This document shows, piece by piece, positions 39,819-48,873 of a stretch of 64,000 nt of DNA. The stretch is from the NCBI RefSeq assembly GCF_000499785.1, contig NZ_HG726020.1:62001-126000 (forward strand), read 5' to 3'. A program made the position numbers and the translations under genes. Position 1 is the stretch's first letter. The number at the start of each line of letters is the position of its first letter. This DNA is from Bacteroides neonati. Lineage in GTDB: Bacteria > Bacteroidota > Bacteroidia > Bacteroidales > Bacteroidaceae. Under the pieces are notes generated by a model. The model was not told the DNA's origin. It saw only the letters and a program-made list of their open reading frames with translations, and ran no database searches.

Positions 39819-42095
39819 TTATTCACCTATCACCCTAAATCCTTTGTCACTATTCTTCAGCTTTTCATGCGAGCGACTCGGTTTTCTATTCTGCAATTTA
39901 TATCGCACTCCAATCAAAACTAGGTTTCCTCTATTCGTAAATTGATTATCGTAATAATAAGAATAACCTGGCATATCTGTCCAACGTTCGGCTTGTTTAT
40001 TCGATAAGATAAATCGCATGCCCAACGAAACATCTAAATTGGATGATACCTCATAAGAAAGTTTACACATCGATTCTGGAGAGGAATAACTTCGTTTGTA
40101 CATGCTATAACTATTAGTGGGCAATCCGTATGAACCCGATAAATTGAATTTCTTATAGCGAAGTCCTAGATTAACCATTCCGGTAAGGTAATGATCTTTT
40201 TGAGAAATATCGGGAAAACTAATTGTATTGTATGCCACATTGAATCCCACAAACCCCATGTTCGCTATTGTATATCGAAAACTCAATGCCGTAGACCACC
40301 CATTACAAGATCCCTCATTAGCCAATGACTGAATATACACTCCTTCTACCTCTTTTCCGGAAGCAACAATATCATCATCAATTCTCCGATACCTTACCGA
40401 AGGTTCCACATAAAAACCTTTTTTTGTAAAGGTGTAACTCAATTTCAATTGTTGCATTCTGTAAGGTTTCAAATACGGATTTCCGGTCGACATTGATAAT
40501 GAATCCGAAGAAGTATTATAGGGATTAAGTTGAACCACATCAGGGGCAGTTAGTTGCATATTATAATTCAAAGTGAATGCATGATGGCTATTTATTTTAT
40601 ATCCCAAGTTCAATACTGGCCGAAAGCCTAGATATTGATTTTTATAACCTTCTACATCTCTAAAAATCAAATCAACACCAACAGATGCTGCCAACGACAA
40701 ATTACCCCACAAACGGTTCATCTCCACATAAGCATATTCGTCCCATTCTTTGTGTTTAAACGCAGATTTCGTCTTTGTTCTTTGAACAATTTCATTGGAT
40801 TGAAAATGGCTATTCAGTCCAATCTTCGATTGAAAACCAAGCCACTCAAATTGATAAGAAGGTGCAAATGAAAAACCAATCCGTTGGTTATGAAAATTAA
40901 AATCAGTTATCAAATCGGTTTCACCCCTTTCCAACTGATTGGCAATATTCTTATTCTTGTTAAGGTTTATCTGCAAAAGCAGATCGAGTGCAGAGGCGTC
41001 AAAACGGTGAGTATGATAGAAATTGGCTGAACCGTTCCAAGACCGATCATCGTACGTGCGTGTGTAGGCATACTTGTTCGTCCGATTGGATGCGATGTCG
41101 GTAATCAGTGTCTGACCATTGCCATCGTTACTTTGAGGAACATAATTCAGCATCAAACTAAACGAACTATAATCCGACGAAGACCAGCTCCGATCTCCAC
41201 CTAAAGCAAAATAAGTGTCCGAATAATCGGAATTCCTCTTATAAGTAGCGTTGCGGATGCTCTGCACAGTTTTACTCACTTCCGTCATGTCCGACTTATT
41301 ATCTAGAAAAGCAAAACTTTGTGCCGACAGATAAAAAGAGTATTTGCTATTTCCCCACTCCAAAGAAGCATCTGCTATACCAAACCGAATGAGAGGGTGC
41401 GTATCTAATCCCGCATTGAAGGATGTGTATGATTGCTCCGATTTCTTCACCTTTATGTTAACAACACTTGTATAGCCTTCACGCATAAATTCAGCCGAAG
41501 AGGTCGGAACCACGTCTACCGATAAGATATCTTCAGCACTGATGGCAGATAATCCACCTTCCCGCCTCATACCATTGACAAGGATCAGTGGGTTACTACC
41601 ATCATTCAATGTTATTTTTCGGGTATTAGGGTCAATGGATAAAGACGGTATTTCTTGTAGTGCATCTAGTATATCTTTCTTTTTCAATGCACTACCCGAT
41701 AGCAGAAACGTTTGCCCCATGGCGGACTGCTTCACAACATCGCTTCTATTGGCTTTTACTACCACTTCGTCTAGTGCGTAGGGTTCATCTTCCATAGTGA
41801 ACGAAATTGTTTTATCGGCAACAAGGTTTATCGACTCTATTAGTGACTGATATCCCATAAAACTCAGCGAAAGAAAGTAATTGCCCGGTTTAAGCTGTTT
41901 TAACTGATATCGTCCTTGATCATCACTGATGGTGCCGGTTATTAAAGTAATTGTATCAGAAGCCAGCAAAGCAATGGAAGCATAAGGAATGACGTTATTC
42001 TTTTTATCGAATACGCTACCCTCTAATGTCAATTTCTGAGCACATAAATCACTGATAAATAATGCTACTATAAAAAGTAAGATGTTTCTCTTCAT
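39819..42095 (-). CDS. TonB-dependent-receptor-like outer membrane beta-barrel protein 2
   Basis: 758 aa with signal peptide (LLFIVALFISDLCAQ), carboxypeptidase-regulatory-like domain (LTLEGSVFDKKNNVIPYAS), plug (KKDILDALQEIPSLSID, then ILVNGMRREGG) and a C-terminal barrel. Same family and similar length as outer-membrane protein 1 but only distantly similar in sequence, unlike the near-identical regulators. It lies between the two regulator copies, downstream of copy 2. Ligand unknown. Confidence 0.85.
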   Translation of the reverse strand: MKRNILLFIVALFISDLCAQKLTLEGSVFDKKNNVIPYASIALLASDTITLITGTISDDQGRYQLKQLKPGNYFLSLSFMGYQSLIESINLVADKTISFTMEDEPYALDEVVVKANRSDVVKQSAMGQTFLLSGSALKKKDILDALQEIPSLSIDPNTRKITLNDGSNPLILVNGMRREGGLSAISAEDILSVDVVPTSSAEFMREGYTSVVNIKVKKSEQSYTSFNAGLDTHPLIRFGIADASLEWGNSKYSFYLSAQSFAFLDNKSDMTEVSKTVQSIRNATYKRNSDYSDTYFALGGDRSWSSSDYSSFSLMLNYVPQSNDGNGQTLITDIASNRTNKYAYTRTYDDRSWNGSANFYHTHRFDASALDLLLQINLNKNKNIANQLERGETDLITDFNFHNQRIGFSFAPSYQFEWLGFQSKIGLNSHFQSNEIVQRTKTKSAFKHKEWDEYAYVEMNRLWGNLSLAASVGVDLIFRDVEGYKNQYLGFRPVLNLGYKINSHHAFTLNYNMQLTAPDVVQLNPYNTSSDSLSMSTGNPYLKPYRMQQLKLSYTFTKKGFYVEPSVRYRRIDDDIVASGKEVEGVYIQSLANEGSCNGWSTALSFRYTIANMGFVGFNVAYNTISFPDISQKDHYLTGMVNLGLRYKKFNLSGSYGLPTNSYSMYKRSYSSPESMCKLSYEVSSNLDVSLGMRFILSNKQAERWTDMPGYSYYYDNQFTNRGNLVLIGVRYKLQNRKPSRSHEKLKNSDKGFRVIGE

Positions 42096-42351
42096 TAGCT
42101 TATTCTATTTAATTGTTTTTTTAACCTACACATTCAATAGTACTTCAATGGAATTTCTAACTTTTACAGATGCATATCATCGAGGATTCATGTTCATAAA
42201 TGATTTAACCACTACCCTTCATTATTGCAATAGTAATGTCGTTATCCATAGAAGAGCTTATAACCTCTTATTTCAGTTATTAACTAATACAAAAATAGTG
42301 CTTAGTTTTCAAAATCAAGTAAACAGAAAACGGACTAAAAACGGACAAATG

Positions 42352-42390
42352 AAAAATGTAATATGCTATTTATAAACATATTACATTTTT
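42352..42390. terminator. terminator after regulator copy 2
   Basis: Same hairpin as after copy 1 with one change in the right arm (arms AAAAATGTAATATG and CATATTACATTTTT), 31 nt after the regulator stop. Confidence 0.8.
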
Positions 42391-42420
42391 ATAATTCTAA
42401 TAAAACGGACAATCAATGCT

Positions 42421-44280
42421 CTAGAATTCCCAAACAAATAAATCGAGGGTTCGTTTACTCCCTAAATCTTGCCCAAACTCATGAATGATACGAGCTTTGA
42501 TTCGCTGCTTACGCTTTGACACAGAATCTGCAGTAATATTCAAGATCGTACCAATCTCTGAATTGGTTAATCGTAACTTAAGTAAACAACACAATAGTAA
42601 ATCATCGTCTGACAGTGGTATTTGCTTACTGAGCCGAACAGTAAAACTGTCGAATAATTCATTGATCGCCTCTTGAACAGCATATAATTCGCCAGATTCC
42701 AAATACTTAGGTGACCGCTTCAAGGAGTCTAACACAGGTGTCTTTCTGATCAACTGATTGCATAAGAATTTTTCACGCTCGAGCGAGCAAGTCTTTTCGT
42801 CGGATAATACCTTCAAGGCGTCTAACTCTTTTGCTTTTTCTAGCAAAGACTTCGAATAATGCCCGATACTCAATTGAAGTTGAGCATTCTCTTCGTGCAA
42901 ATCGTTGTTTTGACGTTGTATATCTAATAATGCATTCTGTTGCTCTTCCAACTGTTCCTGCACATCTTGATTCTCTTCAATTTGTAAAGCCAATTCCTGC
43001 ATACGATTTTCGTTCGTATTGATAAGTGACTCGTTTTTATGAATCTTCAACAGACATAGACGAATCTCTTCTTCATTTTTTTGAATCGTATGTTCTTTGC
43101 GAATTAGCTTGCGCTGATAAATGTAGATAATTATACCAAGCATAGAAATTAATAAAATAAACAGCAACAAACCGTTTCGAACGGTACTATCTTTTTCCAT
43201 TTGTAACTGATTCTTTTCATTCTGTAATTTCTCTTTATTATACTTTTCCTGCAGTTCGACCACCTCTCTACTAAGAGCTGTCTTCTGAATGGAATCTGAA
43301 TAAATCAAATATTCATCATTATACTCAATCGCCTCTTTGTATTTCTGCTGCTCTTTATTTAAAAGATATAAAGCATGATAAGCTGAACGGACTGTATAAA
43401 TATTATCAGAAAGTATCGCTTTTTGCAAATAGTAATTTGCAGAATCATTCTTGTTTATAAAACGGTAAAGATCGCCTATACGAAGTAATATTTGATCTGC
43501 AGCAAGATACTCTTTCTTATTATAAATCAACGCTTTGCGAATATTATCGAGTGCTAGTTCATAGTTCTTTTTCCGCGTATAGATACCTGAGAGTTCACAA
43601 TAGCCACGCGTCAGCTCCCGCCCTTCATTTGCCTTTTTAGCAACCTCTATTGCTTTCTCATAATACTTAATACTCTCATCCCATTTGAATTGCTTCGCAT
43701 ATACTCTGGCGATATACGATAAGCTACTGGATATATATTCTGCATTGTTTGATAAACTTGCATGCTCATAAGCTTTTTGAAGGGGAGGCATTGCATATTC
43801 ATTTAATGATCGATACAGATAAATCAGTCCCAAATTAGAATAAACCAAGAAAGCTAGCTGATGGTCATCTGTTTTCTCTACTTCAAACGAAGCCTCTAGA
43901 AAATAATGTGTTGCTTTCTCTATATTGCCCATGTCTTCATTTATCCTCCCTTGATAATTGGCCGCAAGTGCTTTTCGTTGCGAATTCTCTTGCTCTGCAA
44001 AATAGTCATAAGCAGTGTTTATCAACGAATCAGAAGTATGCTTCTCGTTATTTTTATCTCTTGCTTGCGTCATTAGCAAACACCAGGTGGCATTCTGATA
44101 ACGATTGGAGGGAGAAGGAGTTTGCATACGTTCCAGAATCAGCAATGCACTATCCGGATGAGTGTACATAAGAGTCTCAGCTTTCACTAAGTCGGGCAAT
44201 AGAGCGCCTGCATCCTTACGATCGCAAGAAACGAGCATAAATAGAACGAAGAATGCCCAAAGGTAAAACCTATTAATCAT
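42421..44280 (-). CDS. TPR-transmembrane-HTH regulator, copy 2
   Basis: 619 aa, the same architecture as copy 1: lipoprotein-like signal, TPR sensor region, membrane helix, coiled coil and LuxR-like HTH. The HTH is identical to copy 1, so both probably bind the same DNA. The TPR stretch (residues 224-270) reads RGYCELSGIYTRKKNYELAL where copy 1 has CGYCELSGIYTRIGNYQFAL, and differences continue for 25 residues. It precedes outer-membrane protein 2. Confidence 0.85.
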   Translation of the reverse strand: MINRFYLWAFFVLFMLVSCDRKDAGALLPDLVKAETLMYTHPDSALLILERMQTPSPSNRYQNATWCLLMTQARDKNNEKHTSDSLINTAYDYFAEQENSQRKALAANYQGRINEDMGNIEKATHYFLEASFEVEKTDDHQLAFLVYSNLGLIYLYRSLNEYAMPPLQKAYEHASLSNNAEYISSSLSYIARVYAKQFKWDESIKYYEKAIEVAKKANEGRELTRGYCELSGIYTRKKNYELALDNIRKALIYNKKEYLAADQILLRIGDLYRFINKNDSANYYLQKAILSDNIYTVRSAYHALYLLNKEQQKYKEAIEYNDEYLIYSDSIQKTALSREVVELQEKYNKEKLQNEKNQLQMEKDSTVRNGLLLFILLISMLGIIIYIYQRKLIRKEHTIQKNEEEIRLCLLKIHKNESLINTNENRMQELALQIEENQDVQEQLEEQQNALLDIQRQNNDLHEENAQLQLSIGHYSKSLLEKAKELDALKVLSDEKTCSLEREKFLCNQLIRKTPVLDSLKRSPKYLESGELYAVQEAINELFDSFTVRLSKQIPLSDDDLLLCCLLKLRLTNSEIGTILNITADSVSKRKQRIKARIIHEFGQDLGSKRTLDLFVWEF

Positions 44281-44298
44281 AGTTTTAGGGTGGTGTTA

Positions 44299-44320
44299 TA
44301 GTATTGTACTAACAAAAATA
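44299..44320 (-). promoter_or_regulatory. promoter and dyad of regulator copy 2
   Basis: Same -7 element TATTTTTG (44313-44320) and dyad TAGTATTGTACTA (44299-44311) as before copy 1. The rest of the gap up to 44730 is A/T-rich with no gene seen. Confidence 0.45.
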
Positions 44321-44736
44321 GCTTTTTTTCAGCAAATTAAAAGGAAATACAAAAGAAAAGTAACAAAAGCATGTTTCCTTTTAACAATGTTAACCACTTT
44401 ATTCGCTTCAAATTTCTTTCTTTACAAAAGTACGTACTTCTTGCATGAATGACTATAATATCTTTGATAGCAAGAGTACGTATTTAACACAGCGTTAATA
44501 TACGTATGCTACAAACAAAGAAACAGAGCATTGGAAGCGATTAAAATATCGGTCATACAACACTAACATTCAATAACTTAACAAACGAAATAACTTTCTA
44601 TCCAAGCTTTATTTCCTCACCTTTCCTCTTCCATTTATTGCATGATTGGCTTCGCTATTCAAGAATACTTATGTAAGCAACAACTTCGTCAGCCTTCATT
44701 TAAAACAACCCAACAAATATGTCTTTTAAATATTTC

Positions 44737-44768
44737 CTTGCTCATTTGAAATAATTCACGTACTTTTG
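44737..44768 (+). promoter_or_regulatory. rnpB promoter
   Basis: A perfect -7 element TACTTTTG (44761-44768) with a CTTG -33-like element 20 nt upstream (44737-44740). The RNA begins about 7 nt downstream, as expected for a Bacteroidota promoter. Confidence 0.6.
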
Positions 44769-44774
44769 TAGACT

Positions 44775-45140
44775 AAAGCAGTTGGCCGGTTTGTCGCTTG
44801 TGCTTCGGCGCAGGAGGAAAGTCCGGGCAACATAGAGCGTCCCACTTCCTAACAGAAAGCTGTCCGTGAGGGTAGAGTAACGTAGAAGAAAATAACCGCC
44901 ACTCTTCGAAAGAAGAGCGGTAAGGGTGAGAAGGTGGGGTAAGAGCCCACCAGCCATACGGCGACGTATTGGGCTGTGCGTCTTGGGAGTTGTAAGGTCA
45001 TGTATACCGGCGTTATGAGAGTAGCTCGCTCCATGTCGGAGGGTAGACCGCTAAAGTGCCGTGGTGACACGTCACTCAGATAAATGACAGACACCTTATA
45101 TCTATAAGGTACAGAACTCGGCTTATAGGCTGGCTGCTTT
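44775..45140 (+). ncRNA. rnpB: RNase P RNA
   Basis: Class A RNase P RNA. The conserved GAGGAAAGTCCGGGC core lies near 44813, and the 3' conserved ACAGAACTCGGCTTATAGGC ends near 45130. The ends pair as P1 (AAAGCAGTTGGCC at 44775-44787 with GGCTGGCTGCTTT at 45128-45140), and a T-rich tail follows. It is the catalytic RNA that trims tRNA 5' ends. Monocistronic on plus with its own promoter. Confidence 0.95.
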
Positions 45141-45153
45141 TCTTTTTTACTTA

Positions 45154-46488
45154 ATGACAACGAACTCTATGAAGCAAAAAATCTCTGATTTCTGGATATT
45201 CGTTACTTATGATATCTGGCGCATTACCGAAGATGAGGTAACGAAAACAACGTTCTCCTTATATACCATCATAAAAACGGTTTATCTCTGCATCAACCGC
45301 TTTATCAAAGACCGATTGATCAACAACGCATCGGCACTGACTTACAGTACCCTGCTCGCCATTGTGCCCATACTGGCTATCTTGTTTGCCGTAGCGCGCG
45401 GCTTTGGCTTTGCCAACTTAATGGAACACCAGCTTCGTACCGGATTTGGTGGAACAACCGAAACTTCAGAGGCCATTCTATCATTCGTAGACTCTTATTT
45501 GTCGCAAACCAAAGGGGGTATCTTTATCGGAGTGGGTTTGGTTATGTTGCTATGGACGGTTATCAATCTGGTAAGTAGTATTGAGATAACCTTCAACCGC
45601 ATCTGGCAGGTAAAAAAGGCGCGTTCGATGTACCGCAAAATAACAGATTACTTCTCAATGCTGTTGCTGATGCCTATCTTAATTGTTATCTCGGGCGGAC
45701 TTTCGATATTCATGAGCACGATGCTCAAAGAGATGTCGGACTTTGTGCTGCTGGCACCGGTGATGAAATTCCTGATCAGACTCATTCCCTTCGTATTGAC
45801 CTGGGCTATGTTTACAGGGCTTTACGTATATATGCCCAACACGAAAGTAAAACTAAAGCATGCACTTATATCTGCTTTGGTTGCCGGAACAGCCTATCAG
45901 GCATTTCAATTTTTGTATATCAGCAGCCAATTGTGGGTATCGCGCTACAACGCTATCTACGGTAGTTTTGCTGCATTGCCGATGTTTTTGCTGTGGTTGC
46001 AGATTTCGTGGACAATCTGCCTCTTTGGCGCACAACTTACGTATGCGGGGCAGAACATCCGCAACTTCAGTTTCGACAAAGATACACAGAATATCAGTCG
46101 CCGCTACCGCGACTTCATCGCTATCCTGATTATGTCTCTCATTGCTAAACGTTTTGAGAATAACGAGCAGCCCTATACCGCCGAAGAACTATCTGAAGAG
46201 CATCAGATTCCGATCCGGCTGACCAACCAAACGCTCTACCAATTGCAGGAGGTTGATCTGATTCACGAAGTGGCAACCGACCATAAGAGCGATCCGATTG
46301 CTTATCAACCGTCGATAGACATCGGGCAGCTCAATGTAGCTTTATTGCTCGACAGGCTCGACACATACGGGTCGGAAGATTTCAAAGTGGATAAAGAAGA
46401 ACTCTTCAATGGGCAATGGAAAGTATTACTCGACTCACGAGCCGAATATTACAAGAGTGCCAGCCGGGTATTATTGAAAGACTTATAA
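45154..46488 (+). CDS. YihY/BrkB-family membrane protein
   Basis: 444 aa. The first ~310 residues hold about six membrane helices with the family motifs RLINNASALTYSTLLAIVP-like (DRLINNASALTYS) and the AIYGSFAALPMFLLWLQ stretch. The C-terminal ~130 residues form a soluble winged-helix-like domain common in Bacteroidota members. Often misnamed ribonuclease BN; actual function unknown. Starts 14 nt after rnpB; a second ATG at 45169 (MKQKISDFW) is also possible. Confidence 0.88.
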   Translation: MTTNSMKQKISDFWIFVTYDIWRITEDEVTKTTFSLYTIIKTVYLCINRFIKDRLINNASALTYSTLLAIVPILAILFAVARGFGFANLMEHQLRTGFGGTTETSEAILSFVDSYLSQTKGGIFIGVGLVMLLWTVINLVSSIEITFNRIWQVKKARSMYRKITDYFSMLLLMPILIVISGGLSIFMSTMLKEMSDFVLLAPVMKFLIRLIPFVLTWAMFTGLYVYMPNTKVKLKHALISALVAGTAYQAFQFLYISSQLWVSRYNAIYGSFAALPMFLLWLQISWTICLFGAQLTYAGQNIRNFSFDKDTQNISRRYRDFIAILIMSLIAKRFENNEQPYTAEELSEEHQIPIRLTNQTLYQLQEVDLIHEVATDHKSDPIAYQPSIDIGQLNVALLLDRLDTYGSEDFKVDKEELFNGQWKVLLDSRAEYYKSASRVLLKDL

Positions 46489-46492
46489 GCGT

Positions 46493-47035
46493 TCAATAAC
46501 GATTGTAGGATATGATCTTGTCTTTAGGCTTACGGCTTTTCTTGCGTTTGTCTTTGGCGGGATAACCGATCAGAATATCGAGAAGCAAACGTTTCGAGGC
46601 AGGAATACCGGTGAGTGCTTTGATCTCTTTCTCGTCAAACCACCCTAGAATACAAGAGCCAAGGCCTTCGCTCTCGGCCGCCAATACAAGATGGGCAGCA
46701 GCAATCCCCACATCAATCAGTGGGAAGTGCTTGTCTTTTACTTTGCCACCCAATAAGGAAGTGATATTGGCAGATTCTTCCACGACCAAAATATGAACAG
46801 GAGCCGTGCGGGCAAACTTATTCATGCCCATGCCTGCGGCTGCTTTGCCTACCTTCACGGCAAGTTCTTTATCAGTCACCACCACAAATCGCCACGGTTG
46901 CGCATTGCAGGCCGAAGGAGCTAACCACCCTGCCTCAAGTATACGTTCCAACTTCTCGGGCTCTACTGCCCTACTTTCGTCATAAGCCCGGTCGCTTTGA
47001 CGGGCATTGACCAATTGCAAAAAATCATTGTCCAT
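46493..47035 (-). CDS. nitroreductase-family FMN oxidoreductase
   Basis: 180 aa. FMN-binding segments are visible in ARQSDRAYDESR, GWLAPSACNAQPWRFVVV and GLGSCILGWFDEKEI. The family reduces nitro compounds, quinones or flavins using NAD(P)H. It lies downstream of riboflavin synthase on the same strand (41-nt gap), which fits a flavin enzyme. It stops at TGA, showing the host code. Convergent with the YihY gene, 4 nt apart. Confidence 0.9.
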   Translation of the reverse strand: MDNDFLQLVNARQSDRAYDESRAVEPEKLERILEAGWLAPSACNAQPWRFVVVTDKELAVKVGKAAAGMGMNKFARTAPVHILVVEESANITSLLGGKVKDKHFPLIDVGIAAAHLVLAAESEGLGSCILGWFDEKEIKALTGIPASKRLLLDILIGYPAKDKRKKSRKPKDKIISYNRY

Positions 47036-47076
47036 AAACGAAGATATTTGATGGTGATTGATAAAGAATCGTGGGG

Positions 47077-47679
47077 TTAATTCAGTTGAATCATCCGACT
47101 TACATACTTACCGATGATATCGAACTCAAGATTAATCACACTACCAATCTTAAATGTATGAAAGTTAGTATGCTCATAAGTATAAGGAATGATGGCTACC
47201 TGAAACGTGTCTTCGGTGGGGTTACATACGGTAAGGCTCACACCATTGACCGTTACCGAACCTTTATCTACGGTAAAGTAACCGCGCTTGGCCATCTCTT
47301 TGTCAAATGCATAACGAAAGGTAAAATACCAACTGCCGTCGGCATCCTTAATATCGATACAAGTAGCTGTTTGGTCTACGTGCCCTTGAACGATGTGTCC
47401 GTCCAAACGTCCGTTCATCATCATGCTACGCTCCACGTTTACCTTATCTCCTACGGCAAGCAAGCCCAAGTTCGAACGTTCCAGGGTCTCTTTCATAGCG
47501 GTAACGGTATAAGTATCTTCGGTCATACTCACAACGGTTAGACACACTCCATTGTGCGATACACTTTGATCGATCTTTAGCTCATTCACAAACGAACACT
47601 TAAAAGTAAAGTGGATATTCTCCTGGTCTTTGACCAGCGCTACCAAGGTAGCATATTCTTCGACGATTCCAGAAAACAT
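47077..47679 (-). CDS. ribE: riboflavin synthase (alpha)
   Basis: 200 aa made of two lumazine-binding repeats. The first starts MFSGIVEEYATL with NGVCLTVV, the second has GHVDQTATC and VNGVSLTVCN. It dismutates two 6,7-dimethyl-8-ribityllumazine to riboflavin. Good promoter upstream (47732-47739); probably cotranscribed with the nitroreductase. Confidence 0.96.
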   Translation of the reverse strand: MFSGIVEEYATLVALVKDQENIHFTFKCSFVNELKIDQSVSHNGVCLTVVSMTEDTYTVTAMKETLERSNLGLLAVGDKVNVERSMMMNGRLDGHIVQGHVDQTATCIDIKDADGSWYFTFRYAFDKEMAKRGYFTVDKGSVTVNGVSLTVCNPTEDTFQVAIIPYTYEHTNFHTFKIGSVINLEFDIIGKYVSRMIQLN

Positions 47680-47731
47680 AATTATCTACGATTTTATAAT
47701 TGATACTTGATAGAAACACGTTATAATGGGT

Positions 47732-47739
47732 CAAAGATA
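47732..47739 (-). promoter_or_regulatory. -7 element for riboflavin synthase
   Basis: TATCTTTG, a perfect TAnnTTTG match, 53 nt before the ribE start. No FMN-riboswitch signature was seen in the short leader. Confidence 0.5.
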
Positions 47740-48117
47740 CAAAATAGAAGAAGAAGAGAGAAGATAAGGGCATAAAAAAAATGAAGCTTTTATAACCCCC
47801 TATGGCTATCAATCACTTAAGAAAATCGTTATTCATTTTTGCGCTTCTACTGCCTAGCAAGAAAGCTGCAAATATAGGGCTTTATTTATTGAAAACCAAA
47901 CGAATGAGCACAAAATAAAATATCAGATTATAAGGCTTTGATAGAGTCACATCACCGCAAATATCCTTTTTTGATATTTGGAAAATCACCTTTTGCGTGA
48001 AAGAGGGAGGAGTGTGGTTAAAGCCGCCATCTCTCTAAAATATTACCCCATACCCCTTCTTGCATCGGGAAAAAGAAAAGCCAGCTATCATTGTTAATAA
48101 CTGACTCATTTATTAGG
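47740..48117. other. gap between host ribE and the prophage
   Basis: No gene seen. It holds an 8-bp hairpin CAAATATC/GATATTTG (47958-47980) and A/T-rich sequence. The chromosome-prophage junction is probably here or just inside, but no attachment-site repeat can be found because the other end of the prophage is outside the window. No tRNA or tmRNA was recognised. Confidence 0.4.
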
Positions 48118-48459
48118 TTAAAAATCAATATTGATTTGCTTTTTAGGATGAATCTGTAGAAGTCTATCTCCTATGAGCTTCACCAATGCTATATCTATTC
48201 CTCGCTTATAACCAGCAGGCTTTTGCATATACTCATTCACTAGCCCAGCAGCGCATACAAGCCCAGCAACACCTTTCCTATCAAATTGCTGTATCGGCTC
48301 GTTCCACTGATTAGCTGCTTCCTTTATAGCAGCAATATCCACTATCACACTTTCATCATTACCACTGATAATACCTGTATCGGCATATCGTTTGTCCAGT
48401 TCATACCCCAACTCTATTAGATTCCATAGGGCTACAAGGTCTTTTGTTAGGTCTTCCAT
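48118..48459 (-). CDS. hypothetical accessory protein at prophage end
   Basis: 113 aa, soluble, mostly helical, starting MEDLTKDLVALWNLIELGYE and ending at TAA. It has Trp encoded by TGG and no TGA. It follows the 95-aa gene by 4 nt, so the two form one operon behind the promoter at 48791. No recognised family. By position it is a lysogenic cargo gene or the first host gene after the prophage. Confidence 0.6.
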   Translation of the reverse strand: MEDLTKDLVALWNLIELGYELDKRYADTGIISGNDESVIVDIAAIKEAANQWNEPIQQFDRKGVAGLVCAAGLVNEYMQKPAGYKRGIDIALVKLIGDRLLQIHPKKQINIDF

Positions 48460-48463
48460 AATA

Positions 48464-48751
48464 TTACTGATTCAAATTGTTAATAAATAAACATCTTTCT
48501 TCACTGCCCATAGCTGCTAACATAGCTTTGAGTTCATCCTTGTGCTCGTCGGCTTTCTCTACCAGCTTTTGTTGCTTCAACTCCTTTAGGTTAGAGACAT
48601 ACATCTCATAGCTCTTAATACGTTCCTTACACATCTTAATGTACTCTTCGGGAGTAGCAGTACTTTTGAACTGCTTGCCGAATGTTCCACACTGTACCTT
48701 GCGGTCTGTTAGGTCTACTTCTTGACCTTGAATAGTGACTTTGTTAGTCAT
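48464..48751 (-). CDS. hypothetical accessory protein
   Basis: 95 aa: a short N-terminal beta segment (TIQGQEVDLTDRKVQCG) and a long charged coiled-coil-like helix (KMCKERIKSYEMYVSNLKEL). Ends at TAA. It contains no Trp, so it is silent about the code. A perfect -7 element precedes it. Function unknown. Confidence 0.6.
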   Translation of the reverse strand: MTNKVTIQGQEVDLTDRKVQCGTFGKQFKSTATPEEYIKMCKERIKSYEMYVSNLKELKQQKLVEKADEHKDELKAMLAAMGSEERCLFINNLNQ

Positions 48752-48790
48752 ATTAATAAAATTTTAATTCATTGGTTAATTCCAACTCTG

Positions 48791-48798
48791 CAAAGGTA
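48791..48798 (-). promoter_or_regulatory. Bacteroidota promoter before the 48.5-48.7-kb accessory genes
   Basis: TACCTTTG matches TAnnTTTG exactly, 40 nt before the 95-aa gene. It lies downstream of the TGA that ends the 301-aa gene, which supports that TGA being a true stop there. Confidence 0.5.
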
Positions 48799-48873
48799 TA
48801 TGGAATCAATGAGGAAAAATGAAATTAAAATACAGATAAAAAGTAATGAAAAATTTCATACAAATAGTGTAGC

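Larger units (their letters stand above)
42275..44362. repeat. direct repeat copy 2 (regulator, promoter and terminator)
   Basis: Second copy of the 2088-nt segment at 37681-39768, same orientation, offset exactly 4594 nt. Differences are scattered substitutions, concentrated around 43500-43620. Confidence 0.9.

Noticed and set aside
37681..44362. Assembly duplication of the regulator gene
   Set aside because: The copies differ by many substitutions, clustered in the TPR region, and their flanking genes differ, so they are true paralogues.
44742..45160. Two minus-strand open frames of 71 and 103 codons
   Set aside because: They lie on the opposite strand of rnpB, whose conserved RNA elements explain the sequence.
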